A stretch of 64,000 bases of DNA from Vicingaceae bacterium (GTDB lineage: Bacteria > Bacteroidota > Bacteroidia > Flavobacteriales_E > Vicingaceae): the NCBI GenBank assembly GCA_028245195.1, contig JAOKCF010000007.1, positions 38,801-102,800 of the forward strand, read 5' to 3'. The first letter of the stretch is position 1. Each line of letters begins with the position of its first letter. The notes under the pieces were generated by a model. It worked only from the letters and a program-made list of their open reading frames with translations, ran no database searches and had not been told where the DNA came from. A program made the translations under genes and the position numbers. This document shows positions 43,604 through 53,325 of the stretch, one piece after another.

Positions 43604-43667
43604 AAAAAAGCCCTTTAGGACATCATACACGTTGACTGAATTCAGTGTAACAGACCTAGAGGGCTTT
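43604..43667 (-). terminator. Nested hairpin terminator of pnp
   Basis: On the minus strand AAAGCCCTCTAGG and CCTAAAGGGCTTT form the outer stem (one mismatch), TACAC and GTGTA form an inner stem around a TGAATTCA palindrome, and the outer stem ends in T6. It lies about 20 bases after the pnp stop and is longer than the usual terminator. Confidence 0.8.
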
Positions 43668-43687
43668 GCTTTATGGTTAGGAGAACC

Positions 43688-45826
43688 TTAGTCTTCTTTC
43701 TTCTCTGGCTTTGGAAGTAAAGCTTTTCTAGATAATTTGAATTTTCTAGTTTTAGGATCGATAGCAACTAACTGCACATCAATCATATCGCCTTCTTTCA
43801 ATTCATCTTCCACTTTTTCTACCCTGTTGTGAGCAATTTCAGAAATATGCAATAAACCGTCCTGTCCAGGTAAAATTTCAACAAATGCACCAAATGCAAC
43901 GATTGATTTTACTTTACCCTTGTAAGTTTCGCCTACCTCTGGAATCGCAGTAATTGCTTTAATTCTAGCAACAGCAGCATCTGAACTATCTTTGCTAGTT
44001 GAAACTATATCAATTACTCCCATGTTATCCACTTCTTCTAAAACAACAGTAGTTCCAGTTTCTTCTTGAATAGCTTGAATGATTTTTCCTCCTGGTCCAA
44101 TTACAGCACCAATCATTTCTTTAGGAATTTTTAATTGAACGATTCTTGGAGCATTTGCTTTGTAATCATCTTCAGGTTTAGAAATGGTTTTATTCATTTC
44201 ACCTAAAATGTGTAATCTACCATCTTTAGCTTGAGCTAATGCTTCTTCTAAAACTTGGAAAGAAAGACCTTTTACTTTGATGTCCATTTGACAAGCAGTA
44301 ATTCCATCTGCAGTACCTGTAACTTTAAAGTCCATGTCTCCTAAGTGATCTTCATCTCCTAAGATATCAGATAATACAGCATAGTTTCCGTCCGTGCCAC
44401 TGATTAATCCCATGGCAATGCCTGAAACTGGCTTCTTCAATTTTACACCTGCATCCATTAACGCTAATGAGCCCCCACAAACTGAAGCCATAGAAGAAGA
44501 GCCGTTAGATTCTAAAATATCAGAAACAACTCTGATGGTATATGGATTTTCTGTTCCTTTTGGAATCATTGGTTTCAAAGCTCTCATGGCTAAGTTACCG
44601 TGACCAATTTCTCTTCTACCTGGACCTCTGTTTGGTCTAGCTTCTCCTGTTGAGAAAGAAGGGAAGTTGTAATGTAAAATGAATTTTTCTGAATCTGTGA
44701 TTAAGGCACGGTCAACTCTTTGCTCGTCCATTTTACTACCTAAAGTAACAGAAACTAACGATTGAGTTTCACCCCTTGTAAACACAGCTGAACCGTGAGA
44801 ACCTGGTAAATAATCAATTTCAGTCCAGATAGGTCTAATTTCAGTTGTTTTTCTTCCGTCAAGTCTAATCTTCTCTTTCAATACAACATTTCTTACAGCT
44901 TCTTTTTGGGCTTTTCCGAAGTACTGCTTCAATAAGAATCCGTTCTCTTTAACAAAGTCTGCATCTAACGTGGCAATGAAATCATCTTTTACGGCTTTAA
45001 AGTTAGCTCCTCTTTTGTATTTGTCGGCATTGCCTTCTTTAGCAATTGCAAAACATCGATCGTAAGCGAAGTCGTGAATTTTTTTCATTAAGTCTTCATC
45101 AGACTTCTCATGATTGTATTCTCTTTTCGTTTTAGACTTTTCAACCAATGCAGCTAAATCATTCTGCAATTTACATTGAACTTGAATGGCTTTGTGCGCC
45201 TCTTTAATTCCTTCTAACATTTCTGCTTCAGAAACTTCTAGCATTTCACCTTCAACCATTACTACGCTTTCCATAGTACCTGCAATCATCAAATCGATAT
45301 CTGCACTTGCAAGCTCATCTAAGTTTGGATTAATTCTCCAAGCTCCATCAATTCTTGCAATTCGAACTTCAGATGTAGCCTCTTGAAAAGGAATGTCTGA
45401 AACCATAATTGCAGCCGAAGCAGCTAAGCAAGCTAAAGAATCTGTTGCTACATTTTCTTCAGCTGATATAAGTGAAATCGTTACGATTGTACTTGCGTGA
45501 AAATCAGATGGAAATAAAGGTCTTAAAGCTCTATCAACTAATCTAGAAACTAAGACTTCACCATCAGATGGTCTATTTTCTCTTTTTAAGAATCCACCGG
45601 GGAATCTTCCGATTGCAGAGAATTTCTCCCTGTAATCAACCATTAAAGGTAAAAAGTCGACGTCTTCGCCGGCTGATTGCTCAGCAACTACTGTTGCTAG
45701 AAGCATTGTTTTACCCATTTTTAAGACGATTGAACCGTCTGCTTGCTTAGCTAACTTTCCTGTTTCTAAGCTAATTTCCCGCCCATCGGGAAGTGTCATT
45801 GTCTGTGTTATTGCTTTCATTGACAT
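43688..45826 (-). CDS. pnp: Polyribonucleotide nucleotidyltransferase
   Basis: The 712-residue PNPase degrades RNA 3' to 5' with phosphate. It has two RNase PH domains ([60 protein letters not shown]), a KH domain with [20 protein letters not shown], and an S1 domain with [25 protein letters not shown]. Length and order are standard. Start may be at 45826 (MSMKA) or 45820. It follows rpsO on the same strand with a terminator-like hairpin between them, the classical rpsO-pnp arrangement. Confidence 0.97.
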   Translation of the reverse strand: MSMKAITQTMTLPDGREISLETGKLAKQADGSIVLKMGKTMLLATVVAEQSAGEDVDFLPLMVDYREKFSAIGRFPGGFLKRENRPSDGEVLVSRLVDRALRPLFPSDFHASTIVTISLISAEENVATDSLACLAASAAIMVSDIPFQEATSEVRIARIDGAWRINPNLDELASADIDLMIAGTMESVVMVEGEMLEVSEAEMLEGIKEAHKAIQVQCKLQNDLAALVEKSKTKREYNHEKSDEDLMKKIHDFAYDRCFAIAKEGNADKYKRGANFKAVKDDFIATLDADFVKENGFLLKQYFGKAQKEAVRNVVLKEKIRLDGRKTTEIRPIWTEIDYLPGSHGSAVFTRGETQSLVSVTLGSKMDEQRVDRALITDSEKFILHYNFPSFSTGEARPNRGPGRREIGHGNLAMRALKPMIPKGTENPYTIRVVSDILESNGSSSMASVCGGSLALMDAGVKLKKPVSGIAMGLISGTDGNYAVLSDILGDEDHLGDMDFKVTGTADGITACQMDIKVKGLSFQVLEEALAQAKDGRLHILGEMNKTISKPEDDYKANAPRIVQLKIPKEMIGAVIGPGGKIIQAIQEETGTTVVLEEVDNMGVIDIVSTSKDSSDAAVARIKAITAIPEVGETYKGKVKSIVAFGAFVEILPGQDGLLHISEIAHNRVEKVEDELKEGDMIDVQLVAIDPKTRKFKLSRKALLPKPEKKED

Positions 45827-45850
45827 TGTTTACAATTTATTATAAATAGT

Positions 45851-45882
45851 AAAGGGGGAATCGTTTCAAACGTTCCCCCTTT
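45851..45882 (-). terminator. Hairpin between rpsO and pnp
   Basis: AAAGGGGGAA, an imperfect CGTTTcaaACG part and TTCCCCCTTT form a stem of more than 12 bp with a 3-base loop. It may terminate part of the rpsO transcripts or, as in E. coli, serve as an RNase III processing site before pnp. On the minus strand the downstream bases are ACTATTTATAAT, a weak U-tract. Confidence 0.8.
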
Positions 45883-45927
45883 ATTGAAATTTTATTTAAT
45901 GAATGCTAAAAAGTTACTGAGAATCAT

Positions 45928-46197
45928 TTATTTTCTGATTCCTAACTCCTTAATCAATTCTCTATACTTTACGATATCTTTATTTTTTAGGTAATCTAAA
46001 AGTTTTCTCCTCTTACCTACCAAAGTAACTAATGCTCTTTCTGTAGCAAAATCTTTCTTATTTTGTTTCAGATGGCCTGTTAAATGGTTGATTCTTTCTG
46101 TAAAAAGAGCTACTTGTCCTTCAGTAGAACCTGTATTGGTTTTACTTTTTCCGAATTTTTCGAAGATTTCTTGTTTATTTTCAGTGCTAAGCGTCAT
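45928..46197 (-). CDS. rpsO: 30S ribosomal protein S15
   Basis: The 89-residue primary 16S rRNA-binding protein matches the full S15 length: FGKSKTNTGSTEGQVALFTERINHL, then the conserved LVGKRRKLLDYLKNKD segment. It is four helices. It heads the rpsO-pnp unit and has a well-matched -7 element 29 bases upstream. Confidence 0.97.
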   Translation of the reverse strand: MTLSTENKQEIFEKFGKSKTNTGSTEGQVALFTERINHLTGHLKQNKKDFATERALVTLVGKRRKLLDYLKNKDIVKYRELIKELGIRK

Positions 46198-46225
46198 GTC
46201 TTATTTCCTATAAAATTTGAGAGTG

Positions 46226-46233
46226 CAAATGTA
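46226..46233 (-). promoter_or_regulatory. Putative -7 element of rpsO
   Basis: The minus strand reads TACATTTG, matching TAnnTTTG, preceded by a T10 run and followed by a 28-base leader to the rpsO ATG. The upstream part overlaps the end of accD. Confidence 0.55.
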
Positions 46234-46246
46234 AAAAAAAAATGCT

Positions 46247-47125
46247 TTAGTTTTCACCCTTTTTAAACATTCTTAATAGTTGTGCCATTTTAGATTTTAA
46301 ATTTTTTCTTTCTACGATAAAATCTAAAAATCCGTGTTCCAATAAAAACTCTGATCGTTGAAATCCTTCTGGCAAATCTTTACCAATGGTCTCTTTCACT
46401 ACTCTAGGTCCTGCAAAGCCAATTAAAGCCTTAGGTTCAGAAAAGTTTAAGTCGCCCAACATGGCGAATGATGCGGTAACACCACCTGTAGTAGGGTCGG
46501 TAAGGAATGAGAAATAGGGCAGGTTAGCTGCTGCTAGTTGGGTTAATTTAGCTGAAGTTTTTGCCATTTGCATTAATGAAAATGCAGCTTCCATCATTCT
46601 TGCTCCACCAGACTTCGAAATCATCATGAATGGAATATCATTCTTTATGGCGTAATCAATAGCTCTTGCTATTTTCTCTCCAACAACTGAGCCCATTGAG
46701 CCTCCAATAAAACTAAAATCCATTGCAGCAATCATCAGTTTCTCGCCCTCAACTGTTCCGTGAGCCGTTCTACAAGCGTCTTTAAGTTTCGTCTTTTTCT
46801 GCGTTGCAACAAGTCGATCTGTATACTTCTTAGTGTCTTTGAAATCTAAAGGATCACCAGATGTTAAGTTTTTATTGATTTCTGACCATTTCTGGTTATC
46901 AAAAATGAGATCAAAATAATTTTCGGCTGTAACTCTTTCGTGATGATTACACTCTTGACAAACCCACATGTTGTCTAAGTGATCGTCTTGAGGAACTACT
47001 GAATTACAACTAGGGCACTTGTACCATAATCCTTCTGGAGTTTCTTTTTTCTCCTTAGTAGGAGTTAATATACCGTGCTTTATTCTTTTAAACCAACCCA
47101 TAGAAGGTGTTTTTTCTTTACTCAT
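46247..47125 (-). CDS. accD: Acetyl-CoA carboxylase carboxyltransferase subunit beta
   Basis: The 292-residue protein forms with AccA the carboxyltransferase that makes malonyl-CoA. The N-terminal zinc ribbon has four Cys in [10 protein letters not shown] and WVCQECNHH. The crotonase-fold part has [40 protein letters not shown] and [16 protein letters not shown]. Length is usual. It starts one base after the fbaB stop, so both are in one transcript. Confidence 0.96.
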   Translation of the reverse strand: MSKEKTPSMGWFKRIKHGILTPTKEKKETPEGLWYKCPSCNSVVPQDDHLDNMWVCQECNHHERVTAENYFDLIFDNQKWSEINKNLTSGDPLDFKDTKKYTDRLVATQKKTKLKDACRTAHGTVEGEKLMIAAMDFSFIGGSMGSVVGEKIARAIDYAIKNDIPFMMISKSGGARMMEAAFSLMQMAKTSAKLTQLAAANLPYFSFLTDPTTGGVTASFAMLGDLNFSEPKALIGFAGPRVVKETIGKDLPEGFQRSEFLLEHGFLDFIVERKNLKSKMAQLLRMFKKGEN

Positions 47126-48184
47126 TTAAGCGATTGTAATATCTTTATTCAAATACACATCTTGAATAGAGTTCAATAGTTGAACTCCTTCCTCAACTGG
47201 TTTTTGGAATGCTTTTCTTCCTGAAATCAAACCATGTCCACCAGCTCTTTTATTCACAACTGCTGTTGTTACAGCTTCCGCTAAATCGGATGCTCCAGAT
47301 GAAGCGCCTCCTGAATTGATTAATCCAGCTCTTCCCATATAGCAATTCGCTACTTGATAACGACACAAATCTATCGGATGATCAGTAGTTAACTCAGAAT
47401 ACATCTTAGGGTGAGTTTTTGCAAAATTAATTGCATTGAAACCACCGTGGTTTGTAGGTAATTTTTGCTTTATAATATCTGCTTGAATGGTAACTCCTAA
47501 GTGATTTGCTTGAGCAGTTATGTCAGTTGAAGTATGATAATCTATGCCGTCTTTTTTGAAAGCGTTATTTCTAAGGTAGCACCATAAAATGGTTGCCATT
47601 CCCAATTCATGCGCTCTTTCGAATGCTTGTACAATTTCTATTATTTGTCTGTTGCTATCCTCAGAACCAAAATAAATGGTCGCTCCAACTGCTGTTGCTC
47701 CTAAATTCCATGCTTCCTCAACCGAACCAAATGAAATCTGAGAATAGGTGTTTGGGTAAGTCAACATTTCATTGTGATTTAGCTTTACAATGAATGGGAT
47801 TTTGTGAGCATATTTTCTTGAAACAGAGGCTAATACTCCAAATGTTGAAGCCACTGCATTGCAACCACCTTCGATAGCTAATTTTACGATATTTTCTGGG
47901 TCAAAATAAATTGGATTAGGTGCAAAAGAAGCTCCTGCTGTGTGCTCAATTCCTTGATCTACAGGTAACATAGAAAGGTAGCCAGTGTTGGCTAGTCTTC
48001 CATGACCGTAAAGTGTTTGTAAGCTTTTTAGTACTTGATTACTCCTATTCGTTTCCTTAAATACACGATCTACAAAATCCTCTCCTGGCAAGTGTAGTAA
48101 GTCTTTGGAGATTGTTGAGCAAGTGTGGTTTAAAAGCGAATCTGCATCCGATCCTAAAAGATCTTCAATATTGTTGATAGACAT
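47126..48184 (-). CDS. fbaB: Class I fructose-bisphosphate aldolase (DhnA/FbaB type)
   Basis: The 352-residue protein has the DeoC/FbaB TIM barrel: [18 protein letters not shown] near residue 73, [15 protein letters not shown] with the probable Schiff-base or partner Lys, [25 protein letters not shown], and [17 protein letters not shown] with [15 protein letters not shown]. It cleaves fructose 1,6-bisphosphate without a metal. In this organism it would serve glycolysis/gluconeogenesis. A TAGCTTTG element lies 27 bases upstream of the ATG. Confidence 0.92.
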   Translation of the reverse strand: MSINNIEDLLGSDADSLLNHTCSTISKDLLHLPGEDFVDRVFKETNRSNQVLKSLQTLYGHGRLANTGYLSMLPVDQGIEHTAGASFAPNPIYFDPENIVKLAIEGGCNAVASTFGVLASVSRKYAHKIPFIVKLNHNEMLTYPNTYSQISFGSVEEAWNLGATAVGATIYFGSEDSNRQIIEIVQAFERAHELGMATILWCYLRNNAFKKDGIDYHTSTDITAQANHLGVTIQADIIKQKLPTNHGGFNAINFAKTHPKMYSELTTDHPIDLCRYQVANCYMGRAGLINSGGASSGASDLAEAVTTAVVNKRAGGHGLISGRKAFQKPVEEGVQLLNSIQDVYLNKDITIA

Positions 48185-48210
48185 ATATAATCAAAGTTGT
48201 AAAAGAGGGA

Positions 48211-48218
48211 CAAAGCTA
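48211..48218 (-). promoter_or_regulatory. Putative -7 element of fbaB-accD
   Basis: The minus strand reads TAGCTTTG, a TAnnTTTG match, with AT-rich sequence upstream but no clear -33 TTTG. It is the only candidate in the gap in front of fbaB. Confidence 0.4.
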
Positions 48219-48342
48219 ATAAAAATATAAACTTTAATTTTTCATTTTGTTAGTTTTTAATTCACCAGTAACTTCCTTGAAATGAAGGTTATCTTAGAGC
48301 TGATAAGTTTTAAATAAACTGAAAGGTATTCAATGTTAAATG

Positions 48343-50676
48343 TTAAAAGGGGTAACCAATTCCTAAATTAAGATTGGTTTGATTCCAGTGGGGCTCAAGT
48401 AAATTCGGGTTTTCTGCTGATGGGTCTTTTAGTTTCGTTGCTCCATCAAACCGCAAAATGAAAAAGCTAAAATTTAGACGTAATCCAACTCCAAAGCCAA
48501 TGGCAGTGCCGTCCCAAAGCCTGTCAAATTTAAATTCTGTTTCGTCTATGGTTCCTTGTTGCTGATAATTCCAGATGTTACCTGCATCTACAAAGAATGC
48601 TCCTTCAATAATTTTGGTGATAGGTATTCTCCATTCAACATTCCCCTCAAGATTAACGTTTCCAATCTGATCTACGTTTCGCTCAATAGAGTCGGGTAGG
48701 TTTCCTGGACCCAATTCTCTAGCTCGCCAAGCTCTTAACCCATTTGCTCCACCGGCATAAAAACTCTTTTCAAAGGGCATGGCAATACTATTCCCGTGCG
48801 GCAATCCAATACCTGAAGAAAAACGATAAACAATTTTATTCCAATTAAATTTCTGATAATAACGAAGATCTATATCTGCTTTAATGTATTGAGCATATCG
48901 AATACCTGCTATGTTTTGTGAACCATCTTCGTTGATATTATTATTCCATGATTTAGAGGCTGCAGCTAAGAGGTTTCCGGCAGTTTCTATATTCCCTCTG
49001 AAATAAACATGATTTTTTAACTTATTGGAATTTTGAGTGTTTAAAATGAAGGTGTACTTTAAGGATAAAATAAAGTTATCCGTATAACTGTTTCGTAAAA
49101 ACGGATTTTGAATGTTATTTAACACCTCGGAAAAGTTTTGAGAAGGGTCTAGTTTAATGTAACTTAAATCGAACGGTTGGATAATGTGTGTTTTTGTTGC
49201 TGATTCATTCCAGGTGTAGGATATGTATGTTTTGTAAACGTTTCTGCGATAATCTGGTCGTTCTTGTAGGTTGTATGATGCGTTAAACGAGGTTCTTGGA
49301 TTTCCTCTTTGTGATATTTTGTCGGAAACAAAAGGCAATAAGAATCTGGGAACTTCTAGACTTACTTTGGGTCCAAATTCTAACGTGTTAAAAGGTAAAG
49401 CTCCGTCCCACAGCTGTCGTTGTTCTTCATTTGTAAAAATAGTTTGTGCTTCTAAACCACCATTGAAACTCACGTTTAAAATTTCGGCTCCCTTGAAGGT
49501 GTTGTTGTTTTGAAAATTTACCGTAGCATTAACCCCTAAGTTTCCGCCGTTGTTGGTTCCTTCAGTTTCTACAGTAATTGATTTCTGCTTTCTAGGCCGT
49601 AAGGTAATGGTTGCATTCAATACATTTCCGTTGGAATAATAATCAGGTGAATATTGAATATTTACATAGGAGAAAACTCTAAGTCCTGCGAGATTTCGAT
49701 AGGTTTCTTCTTGATTCTTTAAACTAAATAGTCCACCTGGGCGCAAGTAGGTTATTTTAGAGATTGCTTTTTCTTTATATTTTCCAGACAACCCAAGAAA
49801 GGTCATATTTTCTGAAAAAGTAGTATCTGATACTATCAATTTGCCATTTGGCGATTCCATTTGAACAAATACATTATTAATTAAAAAAGTTTGGTGAGAA
49901 CCTTCAATTAAGGAGTCTGTATTGAAATAATTAAATGTTGGGTTTTTAATTTTTATGGTTACCGATGCAGATTTTGTTTTTTGAGATGTATCTGCTTCAA
50001 ATAAAATATATTCTCTGGAGAACTCATAATAACCTTTGTTTTTCAACAGACGTTCGATTCTTAAACGTTCTTCATTTAGTTTGTCAATGTTAAAAGGGTC
50101 ATATACTTTAAGAACACTTTTATTCTTTTCTGCGAGGACTAGTTTTCTAATTTTTTCATCTTTAATGCTCTCTTGAATACTTGAGATCAGATACTGTTGA
50201 TTTTTTGAAACTTTAAAGTTTAGCTCGACTTTTTGAGAAGGCTTTTTAGAAAACCAACGTTTTTGGGTATCTGCTTCAACCGAAACAGTATTTTCGTAAT
50301 ACCCCTTATTGTTAAGAAACCGATGCATTAAATCTGCTGATTTTTCATTCAATGTAGAGTCGTAGACAACTGGAGGTTCGCCTAATTTGTTTTTTATCTT
50401 AGAATCTTCTTTTTTATTGAAGAGGTTATGAATTCCTAGATATATTCTGAAAACACCTAATAGTTTTCGATTAGGTTGTTGCTTGGATATACTTTTTAAG
50501 TCGTCATTATACTTCTTTTTACCCTCTGTTTCTATGTTTACAGAAGTCAATAATAGTTGATCATCCTTTAAAAGTTTTGTTGAACGACAAGCATTCAATG
50601 AAAACAACACGACAAGCCCTAACAAAAAGGTATTTTTGAAATTCAATATAAAAGAAGAGTATCGCTGATTCTTCAT
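48343..50676 (-). CDS. tamL: TamL-like BamA-family outer-membrane lipoprotein
   Basis: The start is placed at 50676 (MKNQRYSS); the ORF track adds seven residues. A lipoprotein signal ends in LNACRSTKLLKDDQLLL, followed by POTRA-type repeats (about residues 30-420; SSIQESIKDEK, RLLKNKGYYEFS, FLGLSGKYKEKAISKITYLR) and a C-terminal 16-stranded barrel with FEKSFYAGGANGLRAWRARELGPG, the lid motif of the Omp85 family, and terminal Phe in GIGYPF. This is the arrangement of TamL, the lipid-anchored TamA homologue of Bacteroidota. The partner TamB is not in the window. It is divergent from the RNA methylase gene. Confidence 0.88.
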   Translation of the reverse strand: MKNQRYSSFILNFKNTFLLGLVVLFSLNACRSTKLLKDDQLLLTSVNIETEGKKKYNDDLKSISKQQPNRKLLGVFRIYLGIHNLFNKKEDSKIKNKLGEPPVVYDSTLNEKSADLMHRFLNNKGYYENTVSVEADTQKRWFSKKPSQKVELNFKVSKNQQYLISSIQESIKDEKIRKLVLAEKNKSVLKVYDPFNIDKLNEERLRIERLLKNKGYYEFSREYILFEADTSQKTKSASVTIKIKNPTFNYFNTDSLIEGSHQTFLINNVFVQMESPNGKLIVSDTTFSENMTFLGLSGKYKEKAISKITYLRPGGLFSLKNQEETYRNLAGLRVFSYVNIQYSPDYYSNGNVLNATITLRPRKQKSITVETEGTNNGGNLGVNATVNFQNNNTFKGAEILNVSFNGGLEAQTIFTNEEQRQLWDGALPFNTLEFGPKVSLEVPRFLLPFVSDKISQRGNPRTSFNASYNLQERPDYRRNVYKTYISYTWNESATKTHIIQPFDLSYIKLDPSQNFSEVLNNIQNPFLRNSYTDNFILSLKYTFILNTQNSNKLKNHVYFRGNIETAGNLLAAASKSWNNNINEDGSQNIAGIRYAQYIKADIDLRYYQKFNWNKIVYRFSSGIGLPHGNSIAMPFEKSFYAGGANGLRAWRARELGPGNLPDSIERNVDQIGNVNLEGNVEWRIPITKIIEGAFFVDAGNIWNYQQQGTIDETEFKFDRLWDGTAIGFGVGLRLNFSFFILRFDGATKLKDPSAENPNLLEPHWNQTNLNLGIGYPF

Positions 50677-50698
50677 ATAAAAAGCGAAATTAGTCAAT

Positions 50699-51427
50699 AT
50701 GATGAGCCTAACTAAAAGGGAAGAAAAAATAATCGTTTCATTGCATCAGAAGAAGTTCCGCAACGCAGAAGGTTTGTTTATTGTAGAAGGTGTAAAAATG
50801 GTGGAGGAAGCTATTACTTCAGATTTCAAGGTAAAGTATGTTGTGGCAAGTATAGAGTTTAATTCTGAGCAAGTTGAATTGAAACACTGCGACAGTCGAA
50901 CGATGCAACGAATTTCAGCCTTTAAAACAGCACCGGGAGTGATGGCAGTTGTTGAAATACCTACAGAAAGTGTAAGGTTCGATTCGCCTATTACATTAAT
51001 GGCAGAGAACGTTCAAGACCCGGGTAATTTGGGAACTATCATCCGAACGGCAGATGCTTTGGGCGTAAAATCAATGGTGTGTTCTCTCGATTGTGTCGAT
51101 CATTTTAGCCCAAAAGTGGTGCAAGCCACTATGGGCTCTATTTTCAGAATGAATGTGGTGGTGCAAGATTTGTTTCAATATGTAGGAGAATTGCCATCTT
51201 CAACTCCAATTTATGCTGCACATTTGAAAGGTGAGAATCTGTACCAAACAAAAATCACATCGCCTTGTGTTTTAGTTGTGGGTAATGAATCGAAAGGCAT
51301 GAGCGGTGAATTAACTGCAAAGGTGACGCAGTTATTGAAAATTCCGATGGTGGGTAAAGCTGAATCTTTGAACGTTTCAATTGCTACGGCAATTATCTTG
51401 GGAGAGTTTAGCCGGCAGATAGGCTAG
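50699..51427 (+). CDS. TrmH/SpoU family RNA 2'-O-methyltransferase
   Basis: The 242-residue protein has an N-terminal substrate-binding L30e-like domain (FIVEGVKMVEEAI) and a SPOUT methylase domain with AENVQDPGNLGTIIRTADALGV as motif 1, LVVGNESKGMSGEL as motif 2 and IPMVGKAESLNVSIATAIILGEF as motif 3. Substrate may be rRNA or tRNA. Start at ATG 50699 or 50702. It is single and divergent from tamL. Confidence 0.9.
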   Translation: MMSLTKREEKIIVSLHQKKFRNAEGLFIVEGVKMVEEAITSDFKVKYVVASIEFNSEQVELKHCDSRTMQRISAFKTAPGVMAVVEIPTESVRFDSPITLMAENVQDPGNLGTIIRTADALGVKSMVCSLDCVDHFSPKVVQATMGSIFRMNVVVQDLFQYVGELPSSTPIYAAHLKGENLYQTKITSPCVLVVGNESKGMSGELTAKVTQLLKIPMVGKAESLNVSIATAIILGEFSRQIG

Positions 51428-51459
51428 GGCAGAAGGCTATACAACAGTTAAAGATTTAG

Positions 51460-51654
51460 TTAAGTCATGCTATTTGGACTTGGTTCATTTGTTACTTCAT
51501 AAGTAGAAGTTATTTCATTTGGAGTCATGTTGAACTTAATTGGAATACCAGGAATGTCTTCTAGAATAACTTTCATATAGTCTTCAAGATCTTCTTCAAA
51601 TGTTTCTTGTGGTATATAAGTTACTCCTGATTTTGTTTGTTTATAACGTTTTGG
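51460..51654 (-). pseudogene. Orphan coding remnant, C-terminal part only
   Basis: The minus strand holds a 64-codon open frame after a TAG, reading KRYKQTKSGVTYIPQETFEE and ending in a natural-looking EPSPNSMT tail. No ATG is present in the first half; the first is at 51576, leaving 38 residues. Amino-acid composition is like a real protein (acidic helix, proline turn). I do not recognise it. It may be the tail of a gene removed when the HxlR gene arrived. Confidence 0.35.
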
Positions 51655-51680
51655 CTAAACTGCGTTTTAATGCAGTTTAG
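51655..51680. terminator. Perfect inverted repeat at the end of the HxlR gene
   Basis: CTAAACTGC and GCAGTTTAG form a 9-bp perfect stem around an 8-base loop. The right arm overlaps the HxlR stop codon. No strong U-tract follows on the minus strand (CCAAAACGTT), so termination is plausible but not certain. Confidence 0.55.
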
Positions 51681-52111
51681 GTTTTGTTGTAGCCAGTGTT
51701 TTGTTTGTAACTTTCCACTATAATTTTGATAGATTTCTCTTTATTATTCTTTACCATTTCTAAGCGACTATCTGAGATTATAGATGAATGATATTCTCTA
51801 ATATTACCGTCACTCCAAAGCGTGAGTTCTACAATTGTTGGAGTCAGTCCAAGACCTTTTTCGGTTAATAGATAAATGTTCGTTTTCTTATTGTGAGGCA
51901 GTTTTTCCTTACTGATCATCTTAAATTCTTCAAGCATTTTAAGTCTTGAGGACAAAATATTGGAGGCAACGGCTTCATCGCTAGCAGAGAAATCTTTAAA
52001 TGTTTTTTTTCCTTCCAAAAGCATCTGTTTAATAATAACCAATGTCCATTTATCTCCTACAATATCTAATGCACTTGTAATGGGGCAATTACAACGAAAA
52101 TTATTATTCAT
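51677..52111 (-). CDS. HxlR family transcriptional regulator
   Basis: The 144-residue winged-helix protein has the HxlR signature: CNCPITSALDIVGDKWTLVIIKQMLLEG at the start (Cys pair included), then FSASDEAVASNILSSRLKMLEEF as the recognition region and YLLTEKGLGLTPTIVEL in the wing. Such proteins often respond to electrophiles, quinones or redox changes through the N-terminal Cys. It is divergent from a reductase gene, with two identical 22-bp repeats between them, so it most likely represses both. Confidence 0.92.
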   Translation of the reverse strand: MNNNFRCNCPITSALDIVGDKWTLVIIKQMLLEGKKTFKDFSASDEAVASNILSSRLKMLEEFKMISKEKLPHNKKTNIYLLTEKGLGLTPTIVELTLWSDGNIREYHSSIISDSRLEMVKNNKEKSIKIIVESYKQNTGYNKT

Positions 52112-52130
52112 TTTACCAAAATATTAAGTA

Positions 52131-52183
52131 TTACTTGCAAAACAAAAGTAATTATGTATTTTTACTTGCAAAACAAAAGTAAT
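52131..52183. promoter_or_regulatory. Two identical 22-bp operator-like repeats (HxlR sites)
   Basis: TTACTTGCAAAACAAAAGTAA plus T occurs at 52131-52152 and again at 52162-52183. Each copy has an inverted arm pair TTACTT/AAGTAA around a GCAAAACA core, fitting a dimeric winged-helix regulator. The distance from copy to copy is 31 bp, about three helical turns. The second copy lies directly before the reductase start region. Confidence 0.82.
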
Positions 52184-52196
52184 AAATAAATCGAAT

Positions 52197-53213
52197 ATGA
52201 AGAAAGTATTGGTAACGGGTGTTTCGGGATATGTTGGCCAACATTGTGCAGCTGAACTATTAAAAAATGGATATTCTGTTAAAGGATCTGTCAGAAGTTT
52301 ATCTAAAACTGATCAAGTGACTAAGGCTATTAAAAAAGTAATTGACCCAAAGGGAAATCTAGAATATTGTGAACTAAATCTTTTGAAAGATGAAGGTTGG
52401 CAGCAGGCAATGGAGGGGTGTGATTATTTGTTACATGTTGCTTCACCATTTGTTACAAGCGAACCCAAGGATGAGAACGATTTAATAAAACCTGCAGTTG
52501 AGGGAACACAACGTGCGTTAAGAGCAGCCAAAAAAGCAGGCATCAAACGAATTGTATTAACTTCTTCCATGGTTGCGATGATGAATGATGCTAAAGGGAT
52601 TGTAGAAATTAATCAGAATAGTTGGACAAATGTGAAGGCAAAAGGTGTTTCCGCATATTTGAAAAGTAAAACTCTTGCTGAGCAAAGTGCCTGGGAATTT
52701 ATCAATAATCAAGAAGGTGACCAGCTTTTGGAATTAGTAACAATAAACCCTGGACCAATATATGGACCAACTCTTTCAGGAAATTTGAATGGCGAATCAA
52801 TGGGGATGTATAAACAACTTATTAGCGGTAAAATGCCTCTACTACCTCGGTTTGCGATTAACATGTCTGACGTTAGAGATGTGGCAGCGATTCATGTAGC
52901 GGCTTTAAAAAATGAAAAAGCAAATGGAAAACGTTTTATTGTTAGTTCTGAAAAAGCACACAAAGGGGTAGAGATGGCTGAAATTTTGAAGGAGAACGGC
53001 TACTCTAAGGTTAGTACGAAACTTGCACCAAATTTTTTACTTCGATTTATGGCTAAGTTTAACAATGATCTCAAAGGTATGCTCCCGTTTATTGGGAATA
53101 CTTTTAACGGTGATATTAGCGAAACAATGAAAACATTTAATTGGAAACCGATTCCTCTGGAAAAAACGGTTTTGGATACTGCGAAATCTGTAGAAGAGGC
53201 TATGAAAAAATAG
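52197..53213 (+). CDS. Extended SDR NAD(P)-dependent reductase, dihydroflavonol-reductase-like
   Basis: The 338-residue protein has the nucleotide motif VTGVSGYVGQHCAAELLKNGY, LHVASPFVTSEP, VLTSSMVAMM with catalytic Ser, and AYLKSKTLAEQSAW with the YxxxK pair. The pattern is that of DFR/aldehyde reductase-like proteins (for example methylglyoxal or cinnamoyl-CoA reductase-like). As target of the HxlR regulator it may detoxify reactive carbonyls; this is inference. The convergent mqnE gene ends 113 bases downstream. Confidence 0.88.
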   Translation: MKKVLVTGVSGYVGQHCAAELLKNGYSVKGSVRSLSKTDQVTKAIKKVIDPKGNLEYCELNLLKDEGWQQAMEGCDYLLHVASPFVTSEPKDENDLIKPAVEGTQRALRAAKKAGIKRIVLTSSMVAMMNDAKGIVEINQNSWTNVKAKGVSAYLKSKTLAEQSAWEFINNQEGDQLLELVTINPGPIYGPTLSGNLNGESMGMYKQLISGKMPLLPRFAINMSDVRDVAAIHVAALKNEKANGKRFIVSSEKAHKGVEMAEILKENGYSKVSTKLAPNFLLRFMAKFNNDLKGMLPFIGNTFNGDISETMKTFNWKPIPLEKTVLDTAKSVEEAMKK

Positions 53214-53280
53214 TATCTAAATTAAAGAAAACAAAAGACGAACGAACCTATTATTACTGTTATGATTTAGGCTATATTAA

Positions 53281-53298
53281 TACCAATTACGATTGGTA
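53281..53298. repeat. Perfect inverted repeat between convergent genes
   Basis: TACCAAT TACG ATTGGTA is a 7-bp perfect stem with a 4-base loop. It lies in the 112-base gap between the reductase and mqnE genes. No T-tract follows on either strand. It may be a weak terminator or a small intergenic palindrome. Confidence 0.6.
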
Positions 53299-53325
53299 GA
53301 CCACCATTAAGAAAAAGGAGTGGGA

